Counted from the first letter of the stretch, positions 18,025 through 26,712 are shown. The stretch is 64,000 nt of DNA from JBMNSK01 sp050945155 (GCA_050945155.1 JBMNSK010000001.1:22552-86551), one strand, 5' to 3'. Program-made: numbers and translations. The notes: a model not told the origin generated them from the sequence alone.

Positions 18025-18588
18025 ATGCGCATTACAGTCTACTGTGGAACCATGACCGGAAACTCACCGGTGTACGAAGAAGCTGCCGAAGAGCTTGGCA
18101 ATTGGATAGGCAGTCAAGGACATACGCTTGTGTATGGCGGTGGATGTCTGGGGCTTATGGGTATCGTTTCTGATGCAGTTCTTAAAGCTGGCGGAGATGT
18201 TATCGGCATTATTCCTCAGTTTTTGGCCGAACGTGAAATTTCGAAAGAAGGGCTTACTGAGCTTCATGTGGTCGACAGCATGCCGAAGCGCAAAACAAAG
18301 ATGATTGAGCTCGGCGATGCCTTCGTCTCCCTGCCGGGCGGTCCTGGCACCGTCGAAGAAGTGACCGAAGTCATATCGCTTCTCAAGCTGGCAAGAAAAC
18401 ATGCACCCTGTATCCTCTATAACATCGAAGGATTCTACAATTCTTTCCTGGGATTTTATGACGACATGCTGCGCTATGGTTTCATGACGCAAGAAGAACG
18501 AAATCTTATCCTTGAAGCGAAAAATATCGATGAGGTTGCAGACTTAGTTTGGAAGCGCGATGACTATAAGCCATGGTGGGTTGAGTAG
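18025..18588 (+). CDS. LOG-family nucleoside 5'-monophosphate phosphoribohydrolase
   Basis: 187 residues, Rossmann fold. It has the family signatures GGGCLGLMG and the nucleotide-binding PGGPGTVEEVTE. Members cleave AMP or modified AMP (cytokinin nucleotides) to base and ribose 5-phosphate; in ordinary bacteria the real substrate is uncertain. I use the ATG at 18025, which has an AAGGAG ribosome binding site 4 bases upstream; the longer frame reads through that site. It is convergent with the Trm9-like methyltransferase, with a 13-base gap. Confidence 0.92.
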   Translation: MRITVYCGTMTGNSPVYEEAAEELGNWIGSQGHTLVYGGGCLGLMGIVSDAVLKAGGDVIGIIPQFLAEREISKEGLTELHVVDSMPKRKTKMIELGDAFVSLPGGPGTVEEVTEVISLLKLARKHAPCILYNIEGFYNSFLGFYDDMLRYGFMTQEERNLILEAKNIDEVADLVWKRDDYKPWWVE

Positions 18589-18601
18589 CGCGCACAGATT
18601 C

Positions 18602-19357
18602 CTAGTTTCTCTGCAAAACGATATAGGCATTTTGCTTTTGCGTTTTTCCGTCATCGTTAAACCGGTCTATGAGAACCGTGGTGTGCGCAACCGCCGCAAT
18701 AAGTTCATCAATTTCTTCTCGAGAAAAATGATGGCAGTAGCGATAGACACCCTCGCGATGCTGCCAACCAAGGAAATAATCCCCTGCATCAAGATTGTCT
18801 ATCCCAAGTTCTTCCTGCGCCTGTGGCGTAATTGCTAAGGCGCGGGCGGCTAAGGCTGAATTATCCATGAACTGCCAAAAGGAGCAGATGAGGTACCCAC
18901 CTGGCTCAGTCTGCTCAACGAGAAAGTTCAAGACTTGCTTTCTGAGAGCAAGACTCGGCACATGGTGCATAAGCCCAAAACAGACGGAGAGATTACAGGG
19001 GCTTACCCCAATCTTGAGTGAGCCTTGAAGCAGCAAAGAAAGAATGTCTGCGTGGATGAAGTTAAGATTTGCTTTGTCTGAAAGCAACGCATCGCAGTTA
19101 TCAATGGCATAAAAACGGAAACCCTGGTCGGGAAAACGCTGTACTAAAAAGTCTTCAAAGCGAAGGTTGCCACAACCAAGGTCAAGTACGGAAATTTCTT
19201 GGTCCGCATTATTGCGACCGAGCATCGGAATTATCGAGTCTACAGACCGATACCACCCATGCCAGGGCGCTTGACGCGTCTGGTCAAACGACTGTGCCTC
19301 TTCGGCGTAAAACTGCGTATTTATTTCTATAAGGCGCTCTGCCGTCGATCTCTTCAT
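18602..19357 (-). CDS. Trm9/ALKBH8-like tRNA wobble-uridine methyltransferase (putative)
   Basis: 251-residue class I SAM methyltransferase. Motif I is VLDLGCGNLRFEDF (57-70), the acidic motif II is AIDNCD, and motif IV/post-I is GLMHHVPSL. The N-terminus FYAEEAQSFDQTRQAPWHGW (16-35) parallels the FSxTRxxPWP segment that characterises yeast Trm9 and the methyltransferase domain of ALKBH8, and YRYCHHFSREEIDELI near the C-terminus parallels their RYYHxFxxxEL element. Those enzymes methylate the carboxymethyl group that Elongator puts on U34 of tRNA. The gene is divergent from elp3 with start codons about 40 bases apart, which strengthens the assignment. The start is fixed by a GGAGGG ribosome binding site. 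The tRNA function is inferred; a generic methyltransferase remains possible. Confidence 0.75.
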   Translation of the reverse strand: MKRSTAERLIEINTQFYAEEAQSFDQTRQAPWHGWYRSVDSIIPMLGRNNADQEISVLDLGCGNLRFEDFLVQRFPDQGFRFYAIDNCDALLSDKANLNFIHADILSLLLQGSLKIGVSPCNLSVCFGLMHHVPSLALRKQVLNFLVEQTEPGGYLICSFWQFMDNSALAARALAITPQAQEELGIDNLDAGDYFLGWQHREGVYRYCHHFSREEIDELIAAVAHTTVLIDRFNDDGKTQKQNAYIVLQRN

Positions 19358-19394
19358 GGGCCCTCCTTGCGCATATTATAAAATGCTCTCCATA

Positions 19395-21206
19395 ATGGAC
19401 GAGATTATTCAAGACATAATTGCACTCATTACTTCCAATCAGGAACCTACCGATGAGGCTCTTGAGCGCATTATTCGTAGGCACAACCGAAATCGCAAAC
19501 CAGCTGAGCACTGGTCAAAGAAAATGCTTCTTCCCTACTATCTTGAAGTGAAGAACAACCAGCCAAAACTTTTCAATAGCTGGCATGTGAATGATAAACT
19601 TGAGCGTCAAATCCTCAAGCTTCTGCAGATGAAACCGCGCAGGACTGCCTCCGGTGTTGCCACCATCACCGTTATTACCAAACCAGAGAAATGTTCGAGC
19701 GCTTGCATCTATTGTCCTAACGATATTCGCATGCCCAAGTCCTACCTCCATATGGAACCGGCGTGCCAGCGCGCAGAGCGCAATTACTTTGACCCCTACC
19801 TTCAAACCACATCACGGTTGCATGCGCTTGAGCAAATGGGTCATATCACCGATAAGATTGAGATTATTATCCTCGGCGGTACCTGGAGCGACTATTCAAA
19901 GGACTACCAAATCTGGTTTGTCAAAGAGATTTTTCGTGCGCTCAATGAGGATTCAGAAAGAGCAGAAGAATACGCCAAACGAAGCCAGTTCTACCAAGAC
20001 CTTGGCATTTCAAATGATTCGAAAGACCTTCAAGCCGAAACGGCACTTGCGCAAGAAAAAATTAACGAAGGTAAGGCAAGCTATAACGAAGCATTCGAAT
20101 CTGTATACCAAACAAACCCAAGCTGGTTGCAAGCTGCTAAAAAGCAGAAAGCAAGTTTTGAAGAACTTGAGTTTGAGCAGAAAAGAAATGAATCAAGCAC
20201 GCATCGTATGGTCGGACTCGTGATAGAAACACGACCCGACAAAATCTCTGCAGATTCCTTAAGACTAATCAGGCGTCTTGGGTGCACCAAGGTACAGATT
20301 GGCATCCAAAGTCTCAGGCAAGACGTGCTCGATTGGAACAGGCGTGGCATTCGAGTCGACCAAATTGCTCATGCCTTTGATCTTTTGCGCATTTTCGGAT
20401 TCAAGATTCACACGCATTTTATGGTCAACCTCTTAGGCTCAGATCCTGAATCAGATAAGGCGGACTATAAAAACTTTGTCACCGATGCGCGTTTTTTACC
20501 TGATGAAGTAAAGCTCTATCCCTGCGTGGTGGTAGAAGGAACACCCTTAAATCGCTGCTATAGAGATGGTCGGTGGAAGCCTTATTCAGAAGATACGCTC
20601 ATTGAGATTCTTAAAGCCGACCTGGCTTGCACACCCCCCTTTACCCGAATCTCGCGTGTAATCCGTGATATTTCAACCGAAGACATTCTGGCAGGCAATC
20701 GCAAGAACAATTTGCGTCAGCTGGTCGATGAAAGTGCTGTAAAAGATAAGGTTGCTGTTGCAGAAATCAGAACGCGTGAAGTGGCAACCCATGAACTTTC
20801 AGTAGATGATTTAGAGCTTGAGGTAGTCCCTTATACCACTTCAAATACCCAAGAGTACTTTTTGCAGTGGGTCGATGCAGATAAAACCATTGCTGGTTTT
20901 TTACGACTCTCGCTGCCTTCAGAGGCCTACGTTCAAAAACACCAAAACGAAATCCCTGTGTCTTTAGGTGACGCGATGATTCGCGAGGTACATGTCTACG
21001 GGCGCGTTGCACACCTACACCATACAAACCAAGCTGTCCAACACCTTGGGCTCGGGAAAAAGTTAGTTGAAAAGGCATGCGAGATTGCAAGAGAAGCAGG
21101 TTTTAGTCGCATACAGGTAATCAGCTCCGTCGGTACGCGCAACTACTACCGCAAGCTGGGATTTTCAGACGGTGATCTCTATCAGGAAAAATCCCTTTCG
21201 TCCTGA
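19395..21206 (+). CDS. elp3: Elp3-type radical SAM/acetyltransferase (tRNA U34 carboxymethylation)
   Basis: Bacterial homologue of the catalytic subunit of Elongator, which makes 5-carboxymethyluridine at the tRNA wobble position using SAM and acetyl-CoA. About 603 residues. An N-terminal basic helical segment is followed by the radical SAM cluster motif CX3CX2C (Cys100, 104, 107), preceded by GVATITVITKP; then GLVIETRPDKI, and VQIGIQSLRQDVL, hallmark Elp3 sequences; the C-terminal GNAT domain (about 450-600) holds the acetyl-CoA loop HLGLGKKLV and the terminal YYRKLGF. The start is uncertain: ATGs at 19356, 19383 and 19395 are in frame, none with a good ribosome binding site; a TATTAT box at 19374 suggests a nearly leaderless message beginning close to 19385. 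Confidence 0.93.
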   Translation: MDEIIQDIIALITSNQEPTDEALERIIRRHNRNRKPAEHWSKKMLLPYYLEVKNNQPKLFNSWHVNDKLERQILKLLQMKPRRTASGVATITVITKPEKCSSACIYCPNDIRMPKSYLHMEPACQRAERNYFDPYLQTTSRLHALEQMGHITDKIEIIILGGTWSDYSKDYQIWFVKEIFRALNEDSERAEEYAKRSQFYQDLGISNDSKDLQAETALAQEKINEGKASYNEAFESVYQTNPSWLQAAKKQKASFEELEFEQKRNESSTHRMVGLVIETRPDKISADSLRLIRRLGCTKVQIGIQSLRQDVLDWNRRGIRVDQIAHAFDLLRIFGFKIHTHFMVNLLGSDPESDKADYKNFVTDARFLPDEVKLYPCVVVEGTPLNRCYRDGRWKPYSEDTLIEILKADLACTPPFTRISRVIRDISTEDILAGNRKNNLRQLVDESAVKDKVAVAEIRTREVATHELSVDDLELEVVPYTTSNTQEYFLQWVDADKTIAGFLRLSLPSEAYVQKHQNEIPVSLGDAMIREVHVYGRVAHLHHTNQAVQHLGLGKKLVEKACEIAREAGFSRIQVISSVGTRNYYRKLGFSDGDLYQEKSLSS

Positions 21207-21271
21207 AAGCGAATGCAGGACATACAAAACTAAGATGCAGTATCTCCATCAAGTGGCTGGGTTTAATACAG

Positions 21272-21277
21272 TATAAT
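21272..21277 (+). promoter_or_regulatory. -10 box for the 21329 membrane protein gene
   Basis: Consensus TATAAT 52 bases before the ATG; no good -35 box. The ATG itself has an AGGGAG ribosome binding site. Confidence 0.45.
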
Positions 21278-21328
21278 TACTTACCAGCGTGGCCCCACAC
21301 ACGTCGACTACAGTAAAGAGGGAGACCT

Positions 21329-22132
21329 ATGGCCACAGAACATGACGAAAAGTCCTTTGACCAGGAAGAAAATAGCTCTTCTGAAAATAAAAGAGAAGAA
21401 GCCTCAAAGCCCTTCCAGACCATCGACTATATTTACGACTCAACCATCTATAGTAAGTATTTCGGCGTACGCAATAAGCGCACTGCTGGCGGCGGATGTT
21501 TGGGCATCCTCATTCAGGTCATCGGTGCTGGTGCTTTAGCGTATATCGCAAGACTCGCCCGTGATTCCGGCGACCCTATGGGTTTCATGCTGGATCCTTT
21601 AATCATCCTACTCACCATCGCCTTCATCGTTGTTTTTGTCCTCGGCGTGAAATTCACCTTTGGTGGGAAAAAACCCAAGCTTAACCAGGAAAACATGGAA
21701 GCATACTTACGAAACCACGGAGCCGAGGAGACAAAAGAGCACGGACTTGCATTTCATGCCATCGTAGAAGTTTCTGACGAGGGACTTCTGTTTCGTTACG
21801 GCGCACCGCACGGGCGCAAAAGGGATATGAAGTCGGTGTTCCAGCCGTGGATTGCCTTTGATAGCTATTCGTATTCAAATGGATTACTCACCATGATGGG
21901 AAACACCCACGCAAACGAAACTTCCTTCATCTTGCTTGGTGTCTACAACAACGACCCGGTAAGGAAAAATGAACCTGAACCAGAACCTGAACCCGAGGTC
22001 TATGTAGAGGATGTAGTCATCCCCGAAGAGCCCATTAACGCTGAAGACCTCAACGACCTTATGGCATTCATCAACGCCAAATCAAAACAGGCAAGCAAAG
22101 AGCGCAATAGGAAAAAGAAAGAGCGTCGCTAG
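21329..22132 (+). CDS. Uncharacterised membrane protein with a Glu-Pro repeat
   Basis: 267 residues, no recognised family. An acidic N-terminus is followed by two hydrophobic segments (GCLGILIQVIGAGALAYIA, about 53-72, and ILLTIAFIVVFVLGVKFTF, about 92-110). The rest is probably a cytosolic domain of about 100 residues with beta character (FHAIVEVSDEGLLFRYG), then a PEPEPEPE linker near 212 and a highly basic C-terminus (KERNRKKKERR). The layout suggests a membrane-anchored PH-like or YcxB-like sensor domain, but that is only a structural guess. Convergent with the ThyX-like gene, 3 bases apart. Confidence 0.75.
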   Translation: MATEHDEKSFDQEENSSSENKREEASKPFQTIDYIYDSTIYSKYFGVRNKRTAGGGCLGILIQVIGAGALAYIARLARDSGDPMGFMLDPLIILLTIAFIVVFVLGVKFTFGGKKPKLNQENMEAYLRNHGAEETKEHGLAFHAIVEVSDEGLLFRYGAPHGRKRDMKSVFQPWIAFDSYSYSNGLLTMMGNTHANETSFILLGVYNNDPVRKNEPEPEPEPEVYVEDVVIPEEPINAEDLNDLMAFINAKSKQASKERNRKKKERR

Positions 22133-22135
22133 GTT

Positions 22136-22753
22136 CTAATCAGCAAGAAAGAGTTCGCGAAAATACGGGAGCTCTTCTACCCAATCGCAGAAAGTCTTCC
22201 ACTCGGTAAGCTTATGCCCTTTTCGAGCGCGATAGATACTCGCAGCGTTTTCGTATGACATAGTGACGGTTCGCATCTGGTTATAGCTTGAAGGTAGAAG
22301 CTGGATAATATCACGCCACACGTCTTTGTCTTTTGACTCGTTGTATTCCAGACGCAGAGTTTCGAGTTCCTCAATGATGCCCTCCATGCACGCCCGTGCT
22401 GCAGGCCGAAGATCCTCAGCGCTAAAGTCCTGGATAGCAAAGGGCTTTTTGTGAATGGTATGCATGGTACTGGTGGAATTTGCAACGGTTCCCACCTTGT
22501 AGGTGTCGAACTCCTTCCACCAGTACATCGGCGCAGTAATATCGACAGAGATAAAAATCTGGCGTACGAATTTGCGGTGGTCAGTTCCCGCCTTGCAAAG
22601 ACGGTGGCCAAGGTCAAGATCATTCGGTCCGAAAACGAAATTGCCTTCGTCGTCGAAATAGCTATCGTTTTTTGCCCAGCTGTTCAACGGGTTACGCATA
22701 CCCCGCACAGCCGCATCAAAATTGACAACGTTTGTACGTTCCAACCGAATCAT
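22136..22753 (-). CDS. Conserved protein, possibly ThyX-related
   Basis: 205 residues belonging to a conserved family seen in Firmicutes, Actinobacteria and phages. Diagnostic segments: FDAAVRGMRNPLNSW near the start, LGHRLCKAGTDHRKFVRQI, VDITAPMYWWKEFDTYKVG, VANSTSTMH, and TVTMSYENAASIYRARKGHK. The last block resembles the helix of flavin-dependent thymidylate synthase, and the family is sometimes annotated that way, but the ThyX signature RHRxxSxNE is absent. I do not assign an activity. TGAGGCGA precedes the ATG. Confidence 0.7.
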   Translation of the reverse strand: MIRLERTNVVNFDAAVRGMRNPLNSWAKNDSYFDDEGNFVFGPNDLDLGHRLCKAGTDHRKFVRQIFISVDITAPMYWWKEFDTYKVGTVANSTSTMHTIHKKPFAIQDFSAEDLRPAARACMEGIIEELETLRLEYNESKDKDVWRDIIQLLPSSYNQMRTVTMSYENAASIYRARKGHKLTEWKTFCDWVEELPYFRELFLAD

Positions 22754-22793
22754 GAATACGTCGCCTCACTTTTCCTCATGGATTCGCTCGTCT

Positions 22794-23396
22794 TTAGCCA
22801 AGTGCGCCCTTAATTGCTTCCAAAAGTTCATCGAATGTTTCATAGGCGGGAATTTGAGGATATTCGGCCTTGATGGCGTCGGTGCTCTTAAAGAGGAAGC
22901 CAGCCTTACTTGCCTGTATCATCCCTAAGTCATTGTGACTGTCACCGCTTGCAATGGTTTCAAAACCAATAGACTGCAGTGCCTTGACCGTCGTAAGCTT
23001 TGATTTCTCACAACGCATCTTATAACCCGTAATCTCACCACTTGGCGCAACTTCAAGCTCGTTGCAGAACAAAGTAGGATACCCGAGTTTCCTAATGAGA
23101 GGGCTTGCGAATTGAACGAAGGTGTCGCTCAAGATAATGACCTGGGTGATGGAACGCAGTTCGTCAAGAAACTCACGTGCACCCGGTAAAGGATCAATGC
23201 CCTCAATAACATCTTGAATTTCTTTTAAGCCAAGACCGTGTTCTTTTAAAACGCTCAGGCGGAAGTTCATCAGCTTGTCGTAGTCGGGTTCGTCACGCGT
23301 GGTGCGTGAAAGCTCCGGAATTCCAGAAGCCTTCGAGAACGCTATCCAAATTTCGGGAACCAATACGCCTTCCATATCTAAGCAAACGATATCCAT
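22794..23396 (-). CDS. thrH: ThrH-type phosphoserine phosphatase / homoserine phosphotransferase
   Basis: HAD-superfamily enzyme of about 200 residues. DxD motif CLDMEGVLVPEIWIAFS near the start follows ThrH of Pseudomonas closely; the second motif is VIILSDTF, and the C-terminal acidic motif is ASGDSHNDLGMI. ThrH dephosphorylates phosphoserine and can move the phosphate to homoserine. The ATG at 23396 is preceded by GAAAGGA; another ATG two codons upstream overlaps that site. Serine formation would feed the downstream glycine cleavage system elsewhere in the window (inference). Confidence 0.9.
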   Translation of the reverse strand: MDIVCLDMEGVLVPEIWIAFSKASGIPELSRTTRDEPDYDKLMNFRLSVLKEHGLGLKEIQDVIEGIDPLPGAREFLDELRSITQVIILSDTFVQFASPLIRKLGYPTLFCNELEVAPSGEITGYKMRCEKSKLTTVKALQSIGFETIASGDSHNDLGMIQASKAGFLFKSTDAIKAEYPQIPAYETFDELLEAIKGALG

Positions 23397-23474
23397 GAGC
23401 ATCCTTTCTGTATTGAAACCGAGCGCCCCTATTATCTGGTAAATCTCGGCAAAATAAGACTTAATCGAGAAAAA

Positions 23475-24110
23475 TTAGCGAATAAAGTTCGTGTATTTTC
23501 GAGGAAGTGGTCGCTTCGGTAATTCCAAACCTGCTGCCTTTCCTGCGGCAAAAGACTTCAACATCCATGCCATATTATGTCCAATCTGCTCCATGATTTG
23601 CACGCCCTCTTCGTCCTCCATGATTTCTTCCGGCGTATTACCGTGAATCATGTTCCAATACCGAGATGGGACTAAGGGCATATGAGCATACAGTGGATAC
23701 TGGTTTAAGGTTGCCAAGGTCAGCGTTGTTCCGGCACGCCGAGCAGAAGTGATAATGGCAGCCGGCTTATATGCATAGGTGTCTTCGCCGTTATTTGGAA
23801 CTGAATAAAAGACACGGTCCATGAACGACTTCATGCTTCCAGCAACTCCTGAAAAATACACTGGTACGCCGAAAACAAAGCCATCGAAACTACGGGCCAA
23901 GTCGTTAAACTCGTTTACTACATCATCGAAAACACAAGCTCCGCTCTTTTTGCAGTACTTGCAATCAATGCATCCCCCCACCGGCTTTTTGCCCAACCAA
24001 AAAACCTCTGAATCTATATCGTCTTGACGAAGCGTACGGCCGATAATTCCCAGCGCGGCGTCAACACACCCCTTTTTATGAGGACTCCCGTTCACTAGTA
24101 ATACCTTCAT
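23475..24110 (-). CDS. Flavodoxin-like NAD(P)H-dependent reductase with a Cys cluster motif
   Basis: 211 residues with the FMN-binding loop LLVNGSPHKKGCVD at the N-terminus and GVPVYFSGVAGSMKSFMDR for the second flavin loop. A four-Cys motif, CX2CX2CX5C near residues 60-75 (GCIDCKYCKKSGAC), matches iron-sulfur flavoproteins, so a [4Fe-4S] cluster next to FMN is possible. The start is fixed by GAGGAG 5 bases before the ATG. Electron donor and acceptor are unknown. Confidence 0.88.
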   Translation of the reverse strand: MKVLLVNGSPHKKGCVDAALGIIGRTLRQDDIDSEVFWLGKKPVGGCIDCKYCKKSGACVFDDVVNEFNDLARSFDGFVFGVPVYFSGVAGSMKSFMDRVFYSVPNNGEDTYAYKPAAIITSARRAGTTLTLATLNQYPLYAHMPLVPSRYWNMIHGNTPEEIMEDEEGVQIMEQIGHNMAWMLKSFAAGKAAGLELPKRPLPRKYTNFIR

Positions 24111-24197
24111 GAGCTCTCCTCTCGCAAAAAATACACCACCAGATGGTGTCTGCACCCATTTTCATTGTATCGCGAATACGGGGGCGATAAGTCGTGA

Positions 24198-24206
24198 TGC
24201 TATACT
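24198..24206 (+). promoter_or_regulatory. Extended -10 promoter of the malic enzyme gene
   Basis: TGC followed by TATACT, 38 bases upstream of the start codon. Confidence 0.5.
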
Positions 24207-24243
24207 GACCACGGCAGATTCGGCATGAAAATTCGGAGGGATT

Positions 24244-25416
24244 ATGGACTTCTACGAAGAGTCTCTTATTCAGCATCGACACTACCATGGAAAAATAGAA
24301 GTACAAAGCAAGGTTGCAATCGAAACGCCCCATGATCTTTCCGTAGCTTATACGCCAGGCGTTGCTGAGCCCTGTAAAAAGATTGCTGAAGACCCAGAAA
24401 CTGCCTATACCTACACCTGCAAGTCAAACACTATTGCAGTTGTATCGAATGGAACCGCCGTCTTAGGGCTTGGCAATATCGGCGCCCTTGCTTCCCTTCC
24501 TGTCATGGAAGGGAAAAGCATTTTGTTCAAGCGCTTCGGCGGTGTTAATGCCTTCCCAGTTTGTATTGACTGCAAAACTCCTGATGAAGTAATTGCAACG
24601 GTCAAAGCCATTGCTCCGAGTTTCGGCGGAATTAACCTCGAAGATATCAAGTCCCCGGATTGTTTTGAAATAGAGCGCGTGTTAGAGCGTGACTTGGATA
24701 TCCCGGTATTTCACGATGACCAGCATGGAACCGCCATTGTCGTTACAGCGGCACTCATAAACGCCCTCAAAGTAGTCGGCAAGAATTTAAGCGATGTGCG
24801 CATTGTCTTAAACGGCCCAGGTGCTGCAGGCTTTGCCATTATCAAAATGCTTCTCTATGCGGGCGCGCGCAACATCATTGCCTGTGATCGACGCGGCATC
24901 ATCATTGAGGGCCGCGAAGGCATCGTTAATCACAAGATTGAACTTTCCCAAATTACCAACCCCGATGGTATTTCAGGCGACCTCGCCGACGCTTTACGCG
25001 GAGCAGACGTCTTTATCGGGGTTTCTTCAGCAGGCATTTTGACCCAAGACATGGTAAGAACTATGGCTCAAGACCCCATTGTTTTCGCCATGGCAAACCC
25101 GGTACCGGAAATCTCGTATGACGAAGGTATCGCTGCAGGCGCTGCTGTCATGGGAACGGGAAGGTCAGATAATCCAAACCAGATAAACAACCTGCTCTGC
25201 TTCCCCGGTATCTTTAGAGGAGCGCTATCCGTCAGAGCACGTGATATTAACTATGACATGAAACTCGCAGCGGCACATGCTATCGCAAGCCTTATCAGTG
25301 ATGATGAGCGCAGGCCGGACTATATCATCCCGAGCGCCCTTGAACCACGGGTTGCCGATGCCGTAAGCGCAGCGGTCGCTCAAAAGGCAAAAGAAACGGG
25401 CGTCGCTCGAATCTAG
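24244..25416 (+). CDS. Malic enzyme (malate dehydrogenase, oxaloacetate-decarboxylating)
   Basis: Converts malate to pyruvate and CO2, linking C4 acids to the pyruvate oxidoreductase at the left edge. 390 residues, the short bacterial form without a phosphotransacetylase tail. Motifs: AYTPGVAEPCKKI, VLGLGNIGALASLPVMEGK, FHDDQHGTAIV (divalent metal Asp residues), the Rossmann loop LNGPGAAGFAI, and FAMANPVPEIS. An acidic residue pattern after the Rossmann loop (IIACDRRG) favours NAD, with uncertainty. GGAGGGATT precedes the ATG. The usual gene names are maeA, maeB or sfcA; I leave the symbol open. Confidence 0.94.
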   Translation: MDFYEESLIQHRHYHGKIEVQSKVAIETPHDLSVAYTPGVAEPCKKIAEDPETAYTYTCKSNTIAVVSNGTAVLGLGNIGALASLPVMEGKSILFKRFGGVNAFPVCIDCKTPDEVIATVKAIAPSFGGINLEDIKSPDCFEIERVLERDLDIPVFHDDQHGTAIVVTAALINALKVVGKNLSDVRIVLNGPGAAGFAIIKMLLYAGARNIIACDRRGIIIEGREGIVNHKIELSQITNPDGISGDLADALRGADVFIGVSSAGILTQDMVRTMAQDPIVFAMANPVPEISYDEGIAAGAAVMGTGRSDNPNQINNLLCFPGIFRGALSVRARDINYDMKLAAAHAIASLISDDERRPDYIIPSALEPRVADAVSAAVAQKAKETGVARI

Positions 25417-25422
25417 AAAATT

Positions 25423-25431
25423 TGCTATACA
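25423..25431 (+). promoter_or_regulatory. Extended -10 promoter of the OFA transporter gene
   Basis: TGC followed by TATACA, 34 bases before the ATG at 25465 and immediately after the malic enzyme stop. Confidence 0.4.
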
Positions 25432-25464
25432 ATGACATAGGTTAGCGCGAGAAAGGTGACCCCC

Positions 25465-26712
25465 ATGCCAGCCATTGGTAAATCTCATCGATGGATTTAT
25501 GCAATAACCGCTTTCATTGTCTTGGTAATGCTCGGCCTTATCTATGCATGGTCGCTTTTTATTGACCCGCTTGAAGCCGAGTTTGGCTGGACCCGAACAG
25601 AAACCTCGTTCGTCTTTACTCTCTCACTTATTTCATTCTCACTTGGCATGCTGGCTGAAGGTGCCGTGGATAAGAAGTTTTCTCCCCACGTCACCACCGC
25701 ACTCACCACCGTCTTTATTCTCATTGGTTTTATTGGAGCCGCCTTTACCACCGAGCTCTACCAAATCTATATCACCTACGGCATATTTGTTGGTTTTGCC
25801 TCTGGCTTCGGCACCGATGCGGTCATGGGAGCAACTCTACAGTGGTTCCCCGACAAACAAGGCTTTATGTCCGGAGCACTTCTTATGGGTTTCGGCATGG
25901 GTGCACTTATCTTAAGCCCCTTTGTCACCATGCTCCTTGCTTCACTTGGATGGCGAAACACCTTCCTCATTATCGGCCTTGTCTTTGGCGCGCTCATCTT
26001 GGTCGCCGCCATCATTATGCGAAATCCACCAGAGGAATTTTCGTCAGCCATGCTACAGACAGCACGCGAGAAAAACATCGTCTCTGCGCATGATTTTTCT
26101 GCTCTTGAAATGATCAAGACCTCTTCGTTTTGGACCTTTATCATCTGGCTCATTCTGGTGAGCAGTGGTGGCCTTGCGCTTATCAGCCAAGCGGTTCCTG
26201 CAGCAGAAGATGTACTCGCTGGTATGAATATGGAACCGGCTGCTGCTGCGCTGCTCGCAACCGCAGCAATGGGTAGCATTTCTTTCTGCAACGGACTCGG
26301 ACGCCTCATTAACGGATTTGTTTGGGACCGATTCGGATTCCGTGCCTCCCTACTTTGGATCTCAGTTGCCTTCATTGCGTCAATGGCCCTCAATGCTTAC
26401 GCCACGATGACATCGAACTTCCCCCTTATTGTTGCCGGCTTTGTCCTGCTTGGTCTTGCCTACGGCGGCAATATGTCTTCGATGGCTGCTATGTGCGGAG
26501 GGTTCTTCGGAACCAAGTTTTTCACCATCAACTACGCAGTCGCAACCTGCCAAATGCTAATCTCAGCCACCATTGGCCCCATGCTTAGCGCAAGCCTACA
26601 GGAGAGCACCGGCAACTACCTCCTCACATTCTGGGTCTTCTTAGGAATTGCCGTGGTTGCCTTAATTGTGTCTTTCTTCATTCATAAACCGAAGCAGGCC
26701 GAAAACAGATGA
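25465..26712 (+). CDS. OFA-type MFS transporter (oxalate/formate antiporter family)
   Basis: About 415 residues, twelve predicted helices. Diagnostic features: WIYAITAFIVLVMLGLIYAW followed by SLFIDPLEAEFGW in and after helix 1, LGRLINGFVWDRFGFR in the central loop, and GGNMSSMAAMCGGFFG in the second half, all typical of this family. It probably exchanges small carboxylates, which fits its place next to malic enzyme. The ATG at 25465 follows AAAGGTG. Its stop overlaps the TetR start by four bases (ATGA), so the two are translationally coupled. Confidence 0.92.
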   Translation: MPAIGKSHRWIYAITAFIVLVMLGLIYAWSLFIDPLEAEFGWTRTETSFVFTLSLISFSLGMLAEGAVDKKFSPHVTTALTTVFILIGFIGAAFTTELYQIYITYGIFVGFASGFGTDAVMGATLQWFPDKQGFMSGALLMGFGMGALILSPFVTMLLASLGWRNTFLIIGLVFGALILVAAIIMRNPPEEFSSAMLQTAREKNIVSAHDFSALEMIKTSSFWTFIIWLILVSSGGLALISQAVPAAEDVLAGMNMEPAAAALLATAAMGSISFCNGLGRLINGFVWDRFGFRASLLWISVAFIASMALNAYATMTSNFPLIVAGFVLLGLAYGGNMSSMAAMCGGFFGTKFFTINYAVATCQMLISATIGPMLSASLQESTGNYLLTFWVFLGIAVVALIVSFFIHKPKQAENR

